From an uncultured Collinsella sp. (lineage in GTDB: Bacteria > Actinomycetota > Coriobacteriia > Coriobacteriales > Coriobacteriaceae): a stretch of DNA of 58,831 nucleotides. A program made the position numbers and the translations under genes. Shown one piece after another: positions 30,269 to 40,766 of the stretch (position 1 is the stretch's first letter; each line of letters opens with the position of its first letter). The notes below the pieces were generated by a model, which saw only the letters and a program-made list of their open reading frames with translations, was not told the origin of the DNA and did not search any database. The stretch covers positions 1 to 58,831 of the forward strand of contig CAUFBM010000015.1 of assembly GCA_959023295.1 (NCBI GenBank). Direction: 5' to 3'.

Positions 30269-31516
30269 ATGGAACAGAGAGTTGCAATCACCGGCATCGG
30301 TGCCGTATCGCCGCTCGGCAACACCGCGCTTGCCACCTGGGCGGCAATGTGTGCCGGCACGTGCGGCATCGGCCCGATCACGCACTTCGATACCGATGCG
30401 TTTGCCGTCAAGGTGGCGGCCGAGGTCAAGGGCTTTGACGGCAACGAGTACTTTGGCAAGCGTGACGCCAAGCACCTGGACCCCTGCGTTCAGTTTGCCC
30501 TGGCAGCGTCGGACGAGGCCATGCACGATGCGGGCCTCGATGTTGAGGGCGCGGTCGATCGCGATCGCCTGGGTGTCTATGTGGGCTCGGGCGTGGGCGG
30601 CATGCAGACGCTTGTCGACAACGTCCACACGATTGCCGATCGCGGGCCTCGTCGCGCATCGCCCTACATGATTGCGATGATGATTCCCAACATGGCTTCG
30701 GGCAACATTGCGATTCGCCATAAGGCAAAGGGCCCGACTCTGCCCGTCGTGACCGCCTGCGCGACTTCTGCCCATGCGGTGGGCGAGGCGTTCCGCGCCA
30801 TCAAGCACGGCTATGCCGACGCGATCCTCGCGGGCGGCGCCGAGGCCGCCATTATCCCCGATGCTGTTGCGGGCTTTACGTCCTGCCGTGCATTGACCAC
30901 CAACCCCGATCCCGCGACGGCCTGCCGCCCGTTCGATGCAGACCGCGACGGCTTTGTGATGGGCGAGGGCGCCTGCGTGCTCGTGCTCGAGGGCATGGAG
31001 CATGCACGGGCCCGCGGTGCGCACATTTACGCCGAGGTCGTGGGCTACGGCAACACCGATGACGCCTACCACATCACGAGTCCCGACCCGGATGCGGCAG
31101 GTATCGCCCGTGCGATATCGATGGCAGTGGCCGAGGGCGACGTCAAGCCTTCCGAGGGCCTCTACATCAACGCCCACGGCACATCGACCAAGCTCAACGA
31201 TTCGTCCGAGACGGCGGGCATTAAGCGTGCGCTCGGCGAGGACGCGGCGCGCACCGCACATGTCTCGTCGACCAAGTCGATGACCGGCCATATGATCGGC
31301 GCCACGGGTGCCATCGAGGTCATGGCTTGCGCCATGGCGCTCGAGCAGGGCGTGGTGCCGCCGACCATTAACTACCACACACCCGATCCCGCCTGCGATC
31401 TTGACTACACGCCCAATCGCGCGGTTCGCGCCGACCTTACCTGGGCGCTTTCGACCAACCTAGGCTTTGGCGGGCACAACGCCGCCATCGCGCTGCGTAG
31501 ATATACGAGGAGCTAG
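30269..31516 (+). CDS. fabF: Beta-ketoacyl-ACP synthase II
   Basis: Elongating condensing enzyme. VAITGIGAVSPLG at the N-terminus; nucleophile C164 in TACATSAHA; NAHGTST and GHMIGATGA supply the two histidines; GFGGHNAA at the C-terminus. 415 aa. ATG 30269 is seven bases after GAGGAG; ATG 30266 is equally in frame and could be used. Confidence 0.95.
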   Translation: MEQRVAITGIGAVSPLGNTALATWAAMCAGTCGIGPITHFDTDAFAVKVAAEVKGFDGNEYFGKRDAKHLDPCVQFALAASDEAMHDAGLDVEGAVDRDRLGVYVGSGVGGMQTLVDNVHTIADRGPRRASPYMIAMMIPNMASGNIAIRHKAKGPTLPVVTACATSAHAVGEAFRAIKHGYADAILAGGAEAAIIPDAVAGFTSCRALTTNPDPATACRPFDADRDGFVMGEGACVLVLEGMEHARARGAHIYAEVVGYGNTDDAYHITSPDPDAAGIARAISMAVAEGDVKPSEGLYINAHGTSTKLNDSSETAGIKRALGEDAARTAHVSSTKSMTGHMIGATGAIEVMACAMALEQGVVPPTINYHTPDPACDLDYTPNRAVRADLTWALSTNLGFGGHNAAIALRRYTRS

Positions 31517-31519
31517 AGC

Positions 31520-31993
31520 ATGGATTCCAAAAGACTTGCCGAGATAGCCGATGTGATGGAGGACCGCGGCCTCACGCGCGTGCGCGTTGAGGAGCCCGAT
31601 GGCACCGCGGTCGAACTCGAGCGCGCGAGCGCCGCACAGCCGGTTGCCGTGCCCATGCCCATGCCGAGCGCTATGGCCGCTCCAGTTGCAGCTCCCACAG
31701 TTGCGCCTGCCGCACCGGAGCCCGCCGCGCAGACACCTGCCGCCGCACCGGAGCCCAAGGGCACCGAGGTGACCGCTCCCATGGTCGGCGTTTTCTATGC
31801 TGCCCCGGCGCCGGGCGACGAGCCGTTTGTGCACGTGGGCTCTAAGGTCAAGGCCGGCGAGACCCTCTGCATCATCGAGGCCATGAAGGTTCTCAACGAG
31901 GTGACGGCCGAGGCAGACGGCGAGGTGCTCGAGATCTGCGTGGCCGACGGCGACCTCGTGGAGTTTGGCAGCTGCCTCATGAGGATCGGATAG
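31520..31993 (+). CDS. accB: Biotin carboxyl carrier protein of acetyl-CoA carboxylase
   Basis: 157 aa. N-terminal helical segment, an Ala/Pro-rich linker (about 38-80) and the C-terminal biotinyl domain with EAMKV; K123 is the biotinylation site. Three bases separate it from the fabF stop. Substrate of the divergently encoded BirA. Confidence 0.95.
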   Translation: MDSKRLAEIADVMEDRGLTRVRVEEPDGTAVELERASAAQPVAVPMPMPSAMAAPVAAPTVAPAAPEPAAQTPAAAPEPKGTEVTAPMVGVFYAAPAPGDEPFVHVGSKVKAGETLCIIEAMKVLNEVTAEADGEVLEICVADGDLVEFGSCLMRIG

Positions 31994-32002
31994 GTGATAT
32001 CC

Positions 32003-32425
32003 ATGAACAAAGAAGAGCTCAAGAAGCTGTTGCCGCATCGCGAGCCGATGCTTTTGCTCGACGAAGCCGAGCTGGTGGGCGACGAGGCCCACGGCAAGAT
32101 CACGATTACGGGCGAGGAGTACTTTTTGCAGGGGCATTTTCCGGGAAACCCGGTCGTCCCCGGCGTGATTCAGTGCGAGATGCTCGCCCAGAACTGCTGC
32201 GTGCTGCTGATGGGCGACGAGGAAGCGCGCGGCGCGACGCCGTTCTACACGAGTCTGGACAAGGTGCGCTTTAAGCGTCCGGTGCGCCCGGGCGACACGG
32301 TTGATCTGGTGTGCACCATCACGCGTGCGCGCGGGCCGTTCCGCTTTGCGACGGGTACTGCGAGCGTCAACGGTGAGGTTTGCTGCCGCGCTGATATGTC
32401 TTTTGCACTCATGCACGAAAGTTAA
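32003..32425 (+). CDS. fabZ: 3-hydroxyacyl-ACP dehydratase
   Basis: Hot-dog fold dehydratase. PHREPMLLLDEAE at the N-terminus and HFPGNPVVPGVIQCEML, with the catalytic His and Glu. About 140 aa. ATG 32003 is preceded by AGGTGAT that overlaps the accB stop; the GTG at 31994 lies within that site. Inserted between accB and accC, an arrangement that links elongation and carboxylase synthesis. Confidence 0.92.
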   Translation: MNKEELKKLLPHREPMLLLDEAELVGDEAHGKITITGEEYFLQGHFPGNPVVPGVIQCEMLAQNCCVLLMGDEEARGATPFYTSLDKVRFKRPVRPGDTVDLVCTITRARGPFRFATGTASVNGEVCCRADMSFALMHES

Positions 32426-32435
32426 GGAAGTCTTC

Positions 32436-33765
<1,330 letters not shown>

Positions 33766-33779
<14 letters not shown>

Positions 33780-35490
33780 AAAAGCGAAGACGGTCAACGT
33801 CCTCGAGGGGCCGATGACCGAGTCGTGCGCCGAGTTTCCCGCGCGCCACGTGTTTATCAAGTGCCCGGAGTGCCGTCGTGTGATCGATGAGGCGCGCCTG
33901 CACGACAACCTTGAGGTCTGCCCTCGTTGCGGCAAGCATTTTCGCGTGAGCGGGCGCGACCGTATGCGCATGACGGTTGACGAGGGCACGTTTGAGGAAT
34001 GGGATGCCAATCTGGCGTCGGAGGACTTCCTCTCGTTTCCCGGTTATGCAGACAAGCTCAAGGGCGCGGTCGAGCGTTCGGGCGAGCGCGATGCCGTTGT
34101 GTGCGGCAGGGGTAAAATCTGCGGCTGCGATACGGCGCTCTTCTTTATGGATGCCAACTTTATGATGGGCTCGATGGGCTCCGTGGTGGGCGAGAAGATC
34201 TGCCGCACATTTGAGCATGCGATCGAGCTGGGATTGCCAGTTGTCGGCTTTACCGTTTCGGGTGGTGCGCGCATGCAAGAGGGCGTGACATCGCTTATGC
34301 AGATGGCCAAGATTTCTGCGGCGGTTAGGCGCCACAGCGAGGCGGGCGGCCTGTATATCACGGTGCTCACCGACCCCACGACCGGCGGCGTAACCGCGAG
34401 CTTTGCCATGGAGGGCGACATTATCCTGGCCGAGCCCGATGCCCTGACGGCATTTGCCGGCCCGCGCGTGATCGAGCAGAACATGCATAAGCGCTTGCCC
34501 AAGGGGTTCCAGCGTTCCGAGTTTTTGCTGGAGCACGGCTTTTGCGATGCCGTTGTTCCGCGTGGCGAGATTGCGCTCACGGTAGGCGAGCTGCTGGCGT
34601 TGCACGAAGGACACGCACCCGGCCTGGGGGCACCGCATGAGATTGTGCATACGGGTCGCCGCGGCAAAAAGCTGGGACACTTGTTTAAGCGCTCGGCCGC
34701 ACCAAAAACCGCGCTCGAGATTGTCAAACAGACCCGCTCGGCAGATCGCGCCACGGCAGGCGAGATGATCTCGCTGGGCCTGGATGGATTTGTGGAGCTG
34801 CACGGCGACCGCTACTTTGGCGACGACGCCGCTGTGGTGGCTGGCATTGGCTGGAAAGACGGGCGCCCCGTAACGGTCATCGCCATCGAGCGCGGCACCA
34901 CGACCAAAGAGCGCATGCGTCGCAACTTTGGCATGGCACATCCCGAGGGCTACCGCAAAGCGCGTCGCCTTATGCGCCAGGCCGAAAAGTTTGGTCGACC
35001 GGTTCTGTGCCTGGTCGATACTTCGGGCGCGTTTTGCGGCATCGGTGCCGAGGAGCGCGGCCAGGGCGAGGCGATTGCCCAGAATCTCATGGAGATGAGC
35101 GGCCTTAAGACGCCGATTGTCTCGGTGGTGACAGGCGAGGGCGGCTCTGGTGGCGCGCTGGCGCTATCCGTGGCCGACCGCATCCTGATGCTCTCGAGCT
35201 CGGCCTATTCGGTCGTGAGCCCCGAGGCCTGTGCGTCGATCCTATGGAAGGATACCGACCGCGCGAATGAGGCCGCCGAGGCGCTGAAGCTCACGGCTCC
35301 CGATCTGTTGGCGCTCGGCATCATCGACGGCATTGTTGACGATAGGGGCCTGTCGCATGAGGAGATCGCCGGTGCCGTCATGTCCTCGGCATTTGATGCC
35401 TTCGATACGCTTGGGCAGCTCGACGAGGCGACCCTCACAAACCTCCGCTACGAAAAGTACCGCGCAATCGGTCAGTACCGCACGATGTGA
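33766..35490 (+). CDS. accDA: Fused acetyl-CoA carboxylase carboxyltransferase beta-alpha (AccD-AccA)
   Basis: Transfers CO2 from carboxybiotin to acetyl-CoA. One 574-aa chain carries both subunits. Residues 33-55 form the AccD zinc ribbon (C33, C36, C52, C55), followed by the crotonase-like AccD domain (FTVSGGARMQEG, LTDPTTGGVTASFA) to about 275; after a short linker (about 285-305) comes AccA (LHGDRYFGDDAAVVAG, VDTSGAFCGIGAEERGQ, GEGGSGGALAL). Separate subunits are usual in E. coli-type enzymes; fusion fixes their ratio. Last gene of the fab-acc operon. Confidence 0.93.
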
Positions 35491-35515
35491 CAAAGGGGCA
35501 GCCCGCATGTCACAT
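35485..35515. promoter_or_regulatory. 8-bp inverted repeat before the EIIC gene
   Basis: ATGTGACA (35485-35492) and TGTCACAT (35508-35515) form a perfect inverted repeat with a 15-bp gap, beginning within the accDA stop region. It could be an operator or an RNA hairpin. It covers one possible start codon (35507) of the EIIC gene, favouring the ATG at 35531. Confidence 0.45.
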
Positions 35516-35530
35516 TGGGAAAGGCGTTCC

Positions 35531-36745
35531 ATGTCACAAGTTTCCAACACCACGTTTGCAACGACGGTTTCATCAAACGCCATGGCCGTGGTGGACTATC
35601 TGTCCAAAAGCATGATGTCGGCGCTGCCGTTTATTGCCTGCGCGGCGTTGTTCCGCACCGTCGCCGTCATTATGGGCGAGGGGATGCTGGGCCTGTGGTC
35701 TGCCGATTCCGAAATCTATCGCCTGTTCTACAGTTGGCTCTATAACGCCGGCTACTACTTTTTGCCCATTTATCTTGGTTGGGCGGCCGCCCGCCAGCTC
35801 GGTTGCTCGGAGCAGCTGGGCATGATGCTGGGCGGCGTATTGATTGCACCCGATCTGCTTAAGCTCGTTGATGCCGCCTCGACGACGGGGGCATCGATGA
35901 CTTCCGTGTATGGTCTGCTTCCCGCGCCGGTCAACGATTACACGACGACTGTTATTCCGGTTCTCATCTCGGTGCCCTTGCTATGGCGAGTGGAGTGTTT
36001 CTTTCAGCGCGTTATCCCTAAGGCCGTGGCGTTTTCGTTTGTTCCGTTTGCGACCATGCTTGTCATGGTTCCGGTTTCGCTGTGCATTACGGCGCCGGCG
36101 GGCAGCTATCTGGGTATGCTGTTGGGCCAGCTTATGTTTATGCTTGGCAATTCCGGTGGCATCGTGTCGCTGCTCACGCTCATGGGGCTTGCCGCGGGCT
36201 GGGAGTTTCTTAAGATCGCGGGCGTCAGCAACGTTGTCCTATCGCTCGCCTATGCGCAGTTTATGAGCGTGGGAACGGATTCGTGCATCCTGATCGCCGC
36301 GACGATGGCAACGTTCGCCGTTTGGGGTATGCCCTTTGGTGCGTCGCTCCGCGTTGCGGATAAGGACGAGAAGACGCTCATGCTGGGCTATTCGATCTCG
36401 GGCGTTCTTGGCGGCGTAAGCGAGCCGGCGCTGTACGGTTGCGGCTTCAAATATGGCAGGTGCCTGACGTGCATGGCCATTGGCGGCGCCGTCGGAGGCC
36501 TCGTTGCGGCCGTGGGCCACGTTACGGCCTATACCATCGGCATGACGAATGTCCTCATGGTCATTGGCTTTGCCACGGGTGGCATCTCGAACCTGCTGTG
36601 GTGCTGCGCTGCCGGCGGTGTGGCATTTGCGGTGTCTGCGGCGCTGAGCTACTGCTTTGGCGTGGTGCCGGCGAAGGGGCAGGCGGCAGAAGACGGAGCC
36701 GATTCACCCGAAACCTCGAAGAGCGTGGCCGAAGTAAGCGCGTAA
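35531..36745 (+). CDS. PTS transporter subunit EIIC-like membrane protein
   Basis: 404 aa with about ten hydrophobic segments; the C-terminal half contains GMPFGASLRVADKDEKTLMLGYSIS and GVLGGVSEPALYGCGF, the signature of the glucose/beta-glucoside EIIC superfamily (ISGxxGxxEPALYG). No EIIB cysteine domain or EIIA domain is fused or adjacent, so it would depend on phosphotransfer proteins encoded elsewhere, or act in another way. Start ATG 35531 after GGAAAGG; ATG 35507 is an alternative. Substrate unknown. Confidence 0.82.
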   Translation: MSQVSNTTFATTVSSNAMAVVDYLSKSMMSALPFIACAALFRTVAVIMGEGMLGLWSADSEIYRLFYSWLYNAGYYFLPIYLGWAAARQLGCSEQLGMMLGGVLIAPDLLKLVDAASTTGASMTSVYGLLPAPVNDYTTTVIPVLISVPLLWRVECFFQRVIPKAVAFSFVPFATMLVMVPVSLCITAPAGSYLGMLLGQLMFMLGNSGGIVSLLTLMGLAAGWEFLKIAGVSNVVLSLAYAQFMSVGTDSCILIAATMATFAVWGMPFGASLRVADKDEKTLMLGYSISGVLGGVSEPALYGCGFKYGRCLTCMAIGGAVGGLVAAVGHVTAYTIGMTNVLMVIGFATGGISNLLWCCAAGGVAFAVSAALSYCFGVVPAKGQAAEDGADSPETSKSVAEVSA

Positions 36746-36783
36746 ACCTGTGCGACACAAGGACGATTCCTTTGCCACATTCC

Positions 36784-36816
36784 AAGGCCGTGGTCCGTGT
36801 GGGCTGCGGCCTTTTT
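36784..36816 (+). terminator. Terminator after the EIIC gene
   Basis: AAGGCCG (36784-36790) pairs with CGGCCTT (36807-36813), with TTTTT at the end. Confidence 0.75.
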
Positions 36817-36843
36817 GTATCTGGAGGACAAAGTGGCTACACT
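36815..36843 (+). promoter_or_regulatory. Probable promoter of the CDF gene
   Basis: TTGTAT (36815-36820), 17-bp spacer, TACACT (36838-36843); starts at the T-run of the preceding terminator. Confidence 0.4.
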
Positions 36844-36895
36844 ACAATCCGTTTGAGCAATAGATATATAGGTAGTACCGTGGGGGCGGATATAG

Positions 36896-38050
36896 ATGGT
36901 CGAGTGGATTGTTAAGCGTGCGCAGGGCGACCGAGCACGCGTGGGTACGTTGACGGGCATGGTGTGTATTCTCGCCAATGTGGCACTATGCGCTGCGAAG
37001 GGTGCAATTGGCGTGCTGTCGGGTTCGGTTTCGATCGTGGCGGACGCCATGAACAACTTGTCCGATGCCAGCTCGAATATCGTGAGCGTGCTGGGCTTTA
37101 AGCTGGCGAGCAAGCCGGCCGACCCCGAGCATCCTTACGGCCACGGTCGCTACGAGTATCTCTCGGGTCTGGTCGTGGCGGCGCTCGTGCTGCTGATTGG
37201 CGTTGAGTTGGTGAAGTCCTCGGTTGAACGTGTCATCCACCCCGAGCCTGTCGAGTTTTCGCTTGCCCTGGTGGCAGTTCTAGTGCTTTCGATGGCCGTA
37301 AAGCTCTGGATGGCGGCCCTCAACCAAAAGCTCGGTGACCGCATTGAGTCCGAGACGCTGCATGCGACCGCTCAGGATTCTAAGAATGATGTCCTTGCTA
37401 CGGGTGCTGTGTTGGCGTGCGCGATTGTTTCCCAGGTGACGCATATCAATCTTGATGCCTGGGTTGGACTTGCCGTTGGCGCCTATATTGGCTGGAGCGG
37501 CTTTGAGCTTATTCAAGATACGGTGAGCCCGCTTTTGGGCCAGGCGCCCGATCCCAAGTTGGTCAAGCACATCCGAGACAAGATCATGAGCTACCCCGGC
37601 GTTTTGGGCGTTCATGACCTAATGGTTCACGACTATGGCCCGGGCAGGAAGTTCGCAAGTGCGCACGCCGAGATGGCGGCCGAGGCCAGCCCGCTGGAAA
37701 GTCACGACACGCTCGATAACATCGAGCAGTCGTTTAGGGACGAGGATGGCATGATCGTCACGCTCCATTACGATCCCATCGTGACCGACGATTCAAAGGT
37801 GGCGAGCATGCGCCTGCGCATCAACGCCATGGCCCAAGAGATCGATAGCCGCCTTTCGATTCACGATCTGCGTTGCGTGCCGGGCCCCACGCACACCAAT
37901 GTGATCTTTGACTGCGTGCGACCCTCGGATCTGCGAATGAGCGCCGAGGACCTAAAGCACGAGTTGGCGAAACGGGTCGAGTCGGAATACCCCAAGTCGA
38001 TTGCCAAGATTACGATCGACGAAGACTACGTAGGGCATACCCACGAGTAG
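36896..38050 (+). CDS. Cation diffusion facilitator (CDF) metal exporter
   Basis: Exports divalent metals (Zn, Mn, Fe or Co) in exchange for protons. Six transmembrane segments in residues 20-215; metal-site motif DAMNNLSDASSN in TM2, HPYGHGRYEY after it, and HATAQDSKNDVL in TM5. The C-terminal cytoplasmic domain is longer than usual (total 384 aa), with a second ferredoxin-like part (about 285-375). The start ATG 36896 has only a G-rich GGGGGCGG upstream. Metal specificity cannot be read from sequence. Confidence 0.88.
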   Translation: MVEWIVKRAQGDRARVGTLTGMVCILANVALCAAKGAIGVLSGSVSIVADAMNNLSDASSNIVSVLGFKLASKPADPEHPYGHGRYEYLSGLVVAALVLLIGVELVKSSVERVIHPEPVEFSLALVAVLVLSMAVKLWMAALNQKLGDRIESETLHATAQDSKNDVLATGAVLACAIVSQVTHINLDAWVGLAVGAYIGWSGFELIQDTVSPLLGQAPDPKLVKHIRDKIMSYPGVLGVHDLMVHDYGPGRKFASAHAEMAAEASPLESHDTLDNIEQSFRDEDGMIVTLHYDPIVTDDSKVASMRLRINAMAQEIDSRLSIHDLRCVPGPTHTNVIFDCVRPSDLRMSAEDLKHELAKRVESEYPKSIAKITIDEDYVGHTHE

Positions 38051-38089
38051 GGCTGTGCCGGCAAAGCAAGTTATACAGAAGGGGAGAAT

Positions 38090-38716
38090 ATGAAGAGGCT
38101 GTATCTGCTCCGCCACGGTCAGACGGAGTTCAACGTCAAAAAGCTGGTCCAGGGCCGCTGCGATTCACCGCTGACCGACCTGGGCCGCAAACAAGCGGGA
38201 ATGGCAGCCGCATGGCTCAAAGCCCACGGCGTTGTCCCCGACAAAGTGGTCTCTTCGCCCTTAGGCCGAGCCATGGACACAGCTCAGCTCGTTGCAACCG
38301 AACTCCTTGGCCCGGACGCAGCAGTTGAGTCCTGCGAAGGCATCATCGAGCACTGCTACGGCACCTTCGAAGAAGGCCCCCACGATGCCCTTCCCACCGA
38401 CGTCTGGGATCCGGGCGAGGATCTGGTCCCCTTCGGAGGAGAAGGAAGCCAGGCGCTGCAAGCGCGCATGGTAGACACCCTCACCAATCTCATGGGCGCC
38501 GAGGGCATAGAAACCCTCTTAGCAGTAAGCCACGGCAGTGCCAGCCGCCAATTCATCAAGGCCGCAGCCCCAGATGGCTTCGAGCTCCCAGCAAAACTTC
38601 CCAACTGCGCGATCATGATCTTCGATTTTGACGAGGAAGATTTGCAAGGAGAGAGCGACGGGTCCCAATGCAAGTTCACTCTCCAGCAAATAGTGGACCC
38701 TCAACAAAGTAATTAG
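38090..38716 (+). CDS. Histidine phosphatase (phosphoglycerate mutase-like)
   Basis: 208 aa with the RHG motif LLRHGQTEFN at residues 7-16 that carries the phosphorylated His, R/GRxDxPLT-like segment (QGRCDSPLTDLGRKQA) and the second catalytic His in VSHGS. Fits the cofactor-dependent mutase/phosphatase superfamily (GpmB- or CobC-like). ATG after GGGGAGAAT. Actual substrate unknown. Uses more A/C-ending codons than its neighbours. Confidence 0.85.
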   Translation: MKRLYLLRHGQTEFNVKKLVQGRCDSPLTDLGRKQAGMAAAWLKAHGVVPDKVVSSPLGRAMDTAQLVATELLGPDAAVESCEGIIEHCYGTFEEGPHDALPTDVWDPGEDLVPFGGEGSQALQARMVDTLTNLMGAEGIETLLAVSHGSASRQFIKAAAPDGFELPAKLPNCAIMIFDFDEEDLQGESDGSQCKFTLQQIVDPQQSN

Positions 38717-38750
38717 CTGAGCGAGCAGAGTTAAGCAGACATCAACGTGT

Positions 38751-38907
38751 CGTCTCCCGAGCACGGCGGAGGGCCGGAGAAATATATTAAGGTCATCGCG
38801 AGTTCCGCACGCAAAGGAGAGCACTTAATGTGCTCTTCGTCTTGCGCAGGACTGTAGAGCAGGGACCTTAATATATTTCTCCGGCCCTCCGCCGTGCTCG
38901 GGAGACG
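38751..38907 (+). repeat. Core-and-arms palindromic element, copy 3 (upstream of rplC)
   Basis: Arms 38751-38794 and 38864-38907 are perfectly complementary (44 of 44). The core 38795-38863 carries GCGAGTTCCGCACGCAAA, central hairpin GGAGAG-CACTTAATGTG-CTCTTC, and GCGCAGGACTGTAGAGCAG. The arms include an AT-rich block (AAATATATTAAGG) and do not resemble those of copies 1 or 2. Confidence 0.9.
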
Positions 38908-38957
38908 TGCCACGCACTTTACCTGCGTAAACAATGTGAGTGAAATATGAATCTCGA

Positions 38958-38983
38958 TGGATACGCCCGCAGCCGTGTATACT
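38958..38983 (+). promoter_or_regulatory. rplC promoter region with 25-bp conserved motif
   Basis: The motif starting TGGATACGCCCG and ending CCGTGTATAC (38958-38982) is identical at 22 of 25 positions to 40823-40847 before rplB. TATACT (38978-38983) could be the -10; no -35 at 16-18 bp fits, so this may be an activator-dependent promoter or a protein site. Confidence 0.6.
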
Positions 38984-39166
38984 AAACAGCTGTGTGAAAC
39001 CAGGGGAGTATTCTGGCTGGACAAAATGCCTGCTTAATAGGGTTGTCAGGTAGTCCGGACGCAATACAAGACTGGGGAGCACGTCGTGTAAGTAGTGGTC
39101 CTCTAGGGGCGTACGCTCGGTGGTGTACGCATTGTCCCAAGACCACGCGAGAGTTGGGATCATATC
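38984..39166 (+). other. rplC 5' leader with nested hairpin
   Basis: GTGGTC (39095-39100) pairs with GACCAC (39141-39146), and inside it GCGTAC (39109-39114) pairs with GTACGC (39125-39130). The leader is about 180 nt, has no gene, and might be an r-protein autoregulatory RNA. No known leader motif was recognised. Confidence 0.45.
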
Positions 39167-39787
39167 TTGATCAGCATGATTCTCGGCCGCAAGATTGGCA
39201 TGACCCAGGTTTGGGACGAGGACGACAACGTCGTTCCCGTCACGGTCATCCAGGCTGGCCCCTGCGCTGTCTCGCAGGTTAAAACTCAGGCAACCGACGG
39301 CTATGACGCCGTCCAGATCGGTTTCGGCGACATCAAGGCCAAGAACGTGAACAAGCCCATGGCTGGTCACTTCGCCAAGGCCGGCGTCGAGCCTGTCCGC
39401 TTCCTTCGTGAGGTCCGCGTCGAGAACGGCGAGGAGCACAAGGTCGGCGAGGTCGTCACCGTCGCTGATTTCGCTGATGTCGAGAAGGTCGACGTCATCG
39501 GTACCTCCAAGGGTAAGGGCTTCCAGGGTCGCATCAAGCGCTGGGGTCAGCGCCGCGGTCCTATGACGCATGGTTCTCACTTCCAGCGTCACCCCGGTTC
39601 TATCGGTCAGTGCGCCTATCCTGCGCGCGTCCTCAAGGGCGTCAAGATGGCCGGTCACATGGGTAACGAGCGCGTTACCGTCAAGAACCTTTCCGTTGTC
39701 CGCATCGATGCCGAGCAGAACCTCATCTTGGTCAAGGGCGCTGTCCCGGGTGCCAAGAATGGTCTCGTCGCCATCCGTATGGCCTAA
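39167..39787 (+). CDS. rplC: 50S ribosomal protein L3
   Basis: 206 aa; ILGRKIGMTQVWDEDD, TSKGKGFQGRIKRW and RGPMTHGSHFQRHPGSIG are diagnostic. The TTG at 39167 gives MISMILGRK, in line with homologues that have two or three residues before ILG; ATG 39176 is an alternative. No strong ribosome-binding site precedes either start, which is unusual for a ribosomal gene. First gene of the S10-type cluster, with rpsJ displaced to the str operon. Confidence 0.95.
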   Translation: MISMILGRKIGMTQVWDEDDNVVPVTVIQAGPCAVSQVKTQATDGYDAVQIGFGDIKAKNVNKPMAGHFAKAGVEPVRFLREVRVENGEEHKVGEVVTVADFADVEKVDVIGTSKGKGFQGRIKRWGQRRGPMTHGSHFQRHPGSIGQCAYPARVLKGVKMAGHMGNERVTVKNLSVVRIDAEQNLILVKGAVPGAKNGLVAIRMA

Positions 39788-39833
39788 GGGCCCAGCCCAT
39801 TTAGCCCAGCGTCATACCAAGGAGAACACTTAA

Positions 39834-40460
39834 ATGGCAAAGTTTGAAGTAAAGAACAGCGAGGGCAAGAAGGTCGCCGAGGCCGAGCTCGCCGCTGAGG
39901 TGTACGGCATCGAGCCGAACATCCACGTTATGCACCACATCGTCAAGTGCCAGATGGCCTCTTGGCGTCAGGGCACCCAGTCCGCTAAGGGCCGCTCTGA
40001 GGTTTCCGGTGGCGGCAAGAAGCCTTGGCGTCAGAAGGGCACCGGCCGTGCCCGCCAGGGTTCCATCCGTGCTGCCCAGTGGCGTCACGGTGGCGTTGTC
40101 TTCGCCCCCAAGCCCCGTTCCTACGCTAAGCGTATGAACAACAAGGAGGTCAAGCTGGCTATGCGCTCCGCGCTGTCCGCCAAGCTGGCCGATGGCGAGC
40201 TCGTGCTCGTCGACGACTACGGCTTCGAGAAGCCTTCCACCAAGGCTGCCGTTGCCATGCTCAAGGCTCTCGGCCTTGAGGGCAAGCGTCTGACCATCAT
40301 CGTTCGCGATGAGGACGTCAACGCCTACCTGTCGTTCCGCAACATTCCCAAGACGTTCATCATCACCGCTGACGAGGCCAACACCTACGATCTCGTCAAC
40401 AACAACGCTGTGCTGATGCCCGCCGACATCGCCGCTCACTTCGGGGAGGTGCTTGCATAA
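39834..40460 (+). CDS. rplD: 50S ribosomal protein L4
   Basis: 208 aa. The basic tunnel loop KPWRQKGTGRARQGSIRAAQWRHGG (about 62-85) lines the peptide exit tunnel. AAGGAGAAC precedes the ATG. Known to autoregulate the S10 operon in E. coli; no such leader can be claimed here. Confidence 0.96.
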   Translation: MAKFEVKNSEGKKVAEAELAAEVYGIEPNIHVMHHIVKCQMASWRQGTQSAKGRSEVSGGGKKPWRQKGTGRARQGSIRAAQWRHGGVVFAPKPRSYAKRMNNKEVKLAMRSALSAKLADGELVLVDDYGFEKPSTKAAVAMLKALGLEGKRLTIIVRDEDVNAYLSFRNIPKTFIITADEANTYDLVNNNAVLMPADIAAHFGEVLA

Positions 40461-40748
40461 ATGACCGCCCACGAGATCATCATCCGTCCGATCGTGTCCG
40501 AGCGTTCCTTCTCCGGCATGGAGCAGAACAAGTACACGTTCGAGGTCGCCAAGGATGCTAACAAGTATCAGATCAAGGACGCTGTCGAGGAGATCTTCGG
40601 CGTCAAGGTCGTTCGCGTGAACACCCTGACGGTCAAGCCCAAGACCAAGCGCGTGCGCTATGTCGCCGGCAAGACCCGTTCTTGGAAGAAGGCCATCGTC
40701 ACGCTGGCCGAGGGCGACACCATCGAGGTCTTTGGCAACCAGGCCTAA
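40461..40748 (+). CDS. rplW: 50S ribosomal protein L23
   Basis: 95 aa; EIIIRPIVSERSF at the N-terminus, VRVNTLTVKPKTKRVRYVAGKTRSWKKA in the C-terminal half. Located at the tunnel exit, docking site for trigger factor and SRP. ATG is immediately after the rplD stop. Confidence 0.96.
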   Translation: MTAHEIIIRPIVSERSFSGMEQNKYTFEVAKDANKYQIKDAVEEIFGVKVVRVNTLTVKPKTKRVRYVAGKTRSWKKAIVTLAEGDTIEVFGNQA

Positions 40749-40766
40749 GACTCGCTGCTGTTGAGT

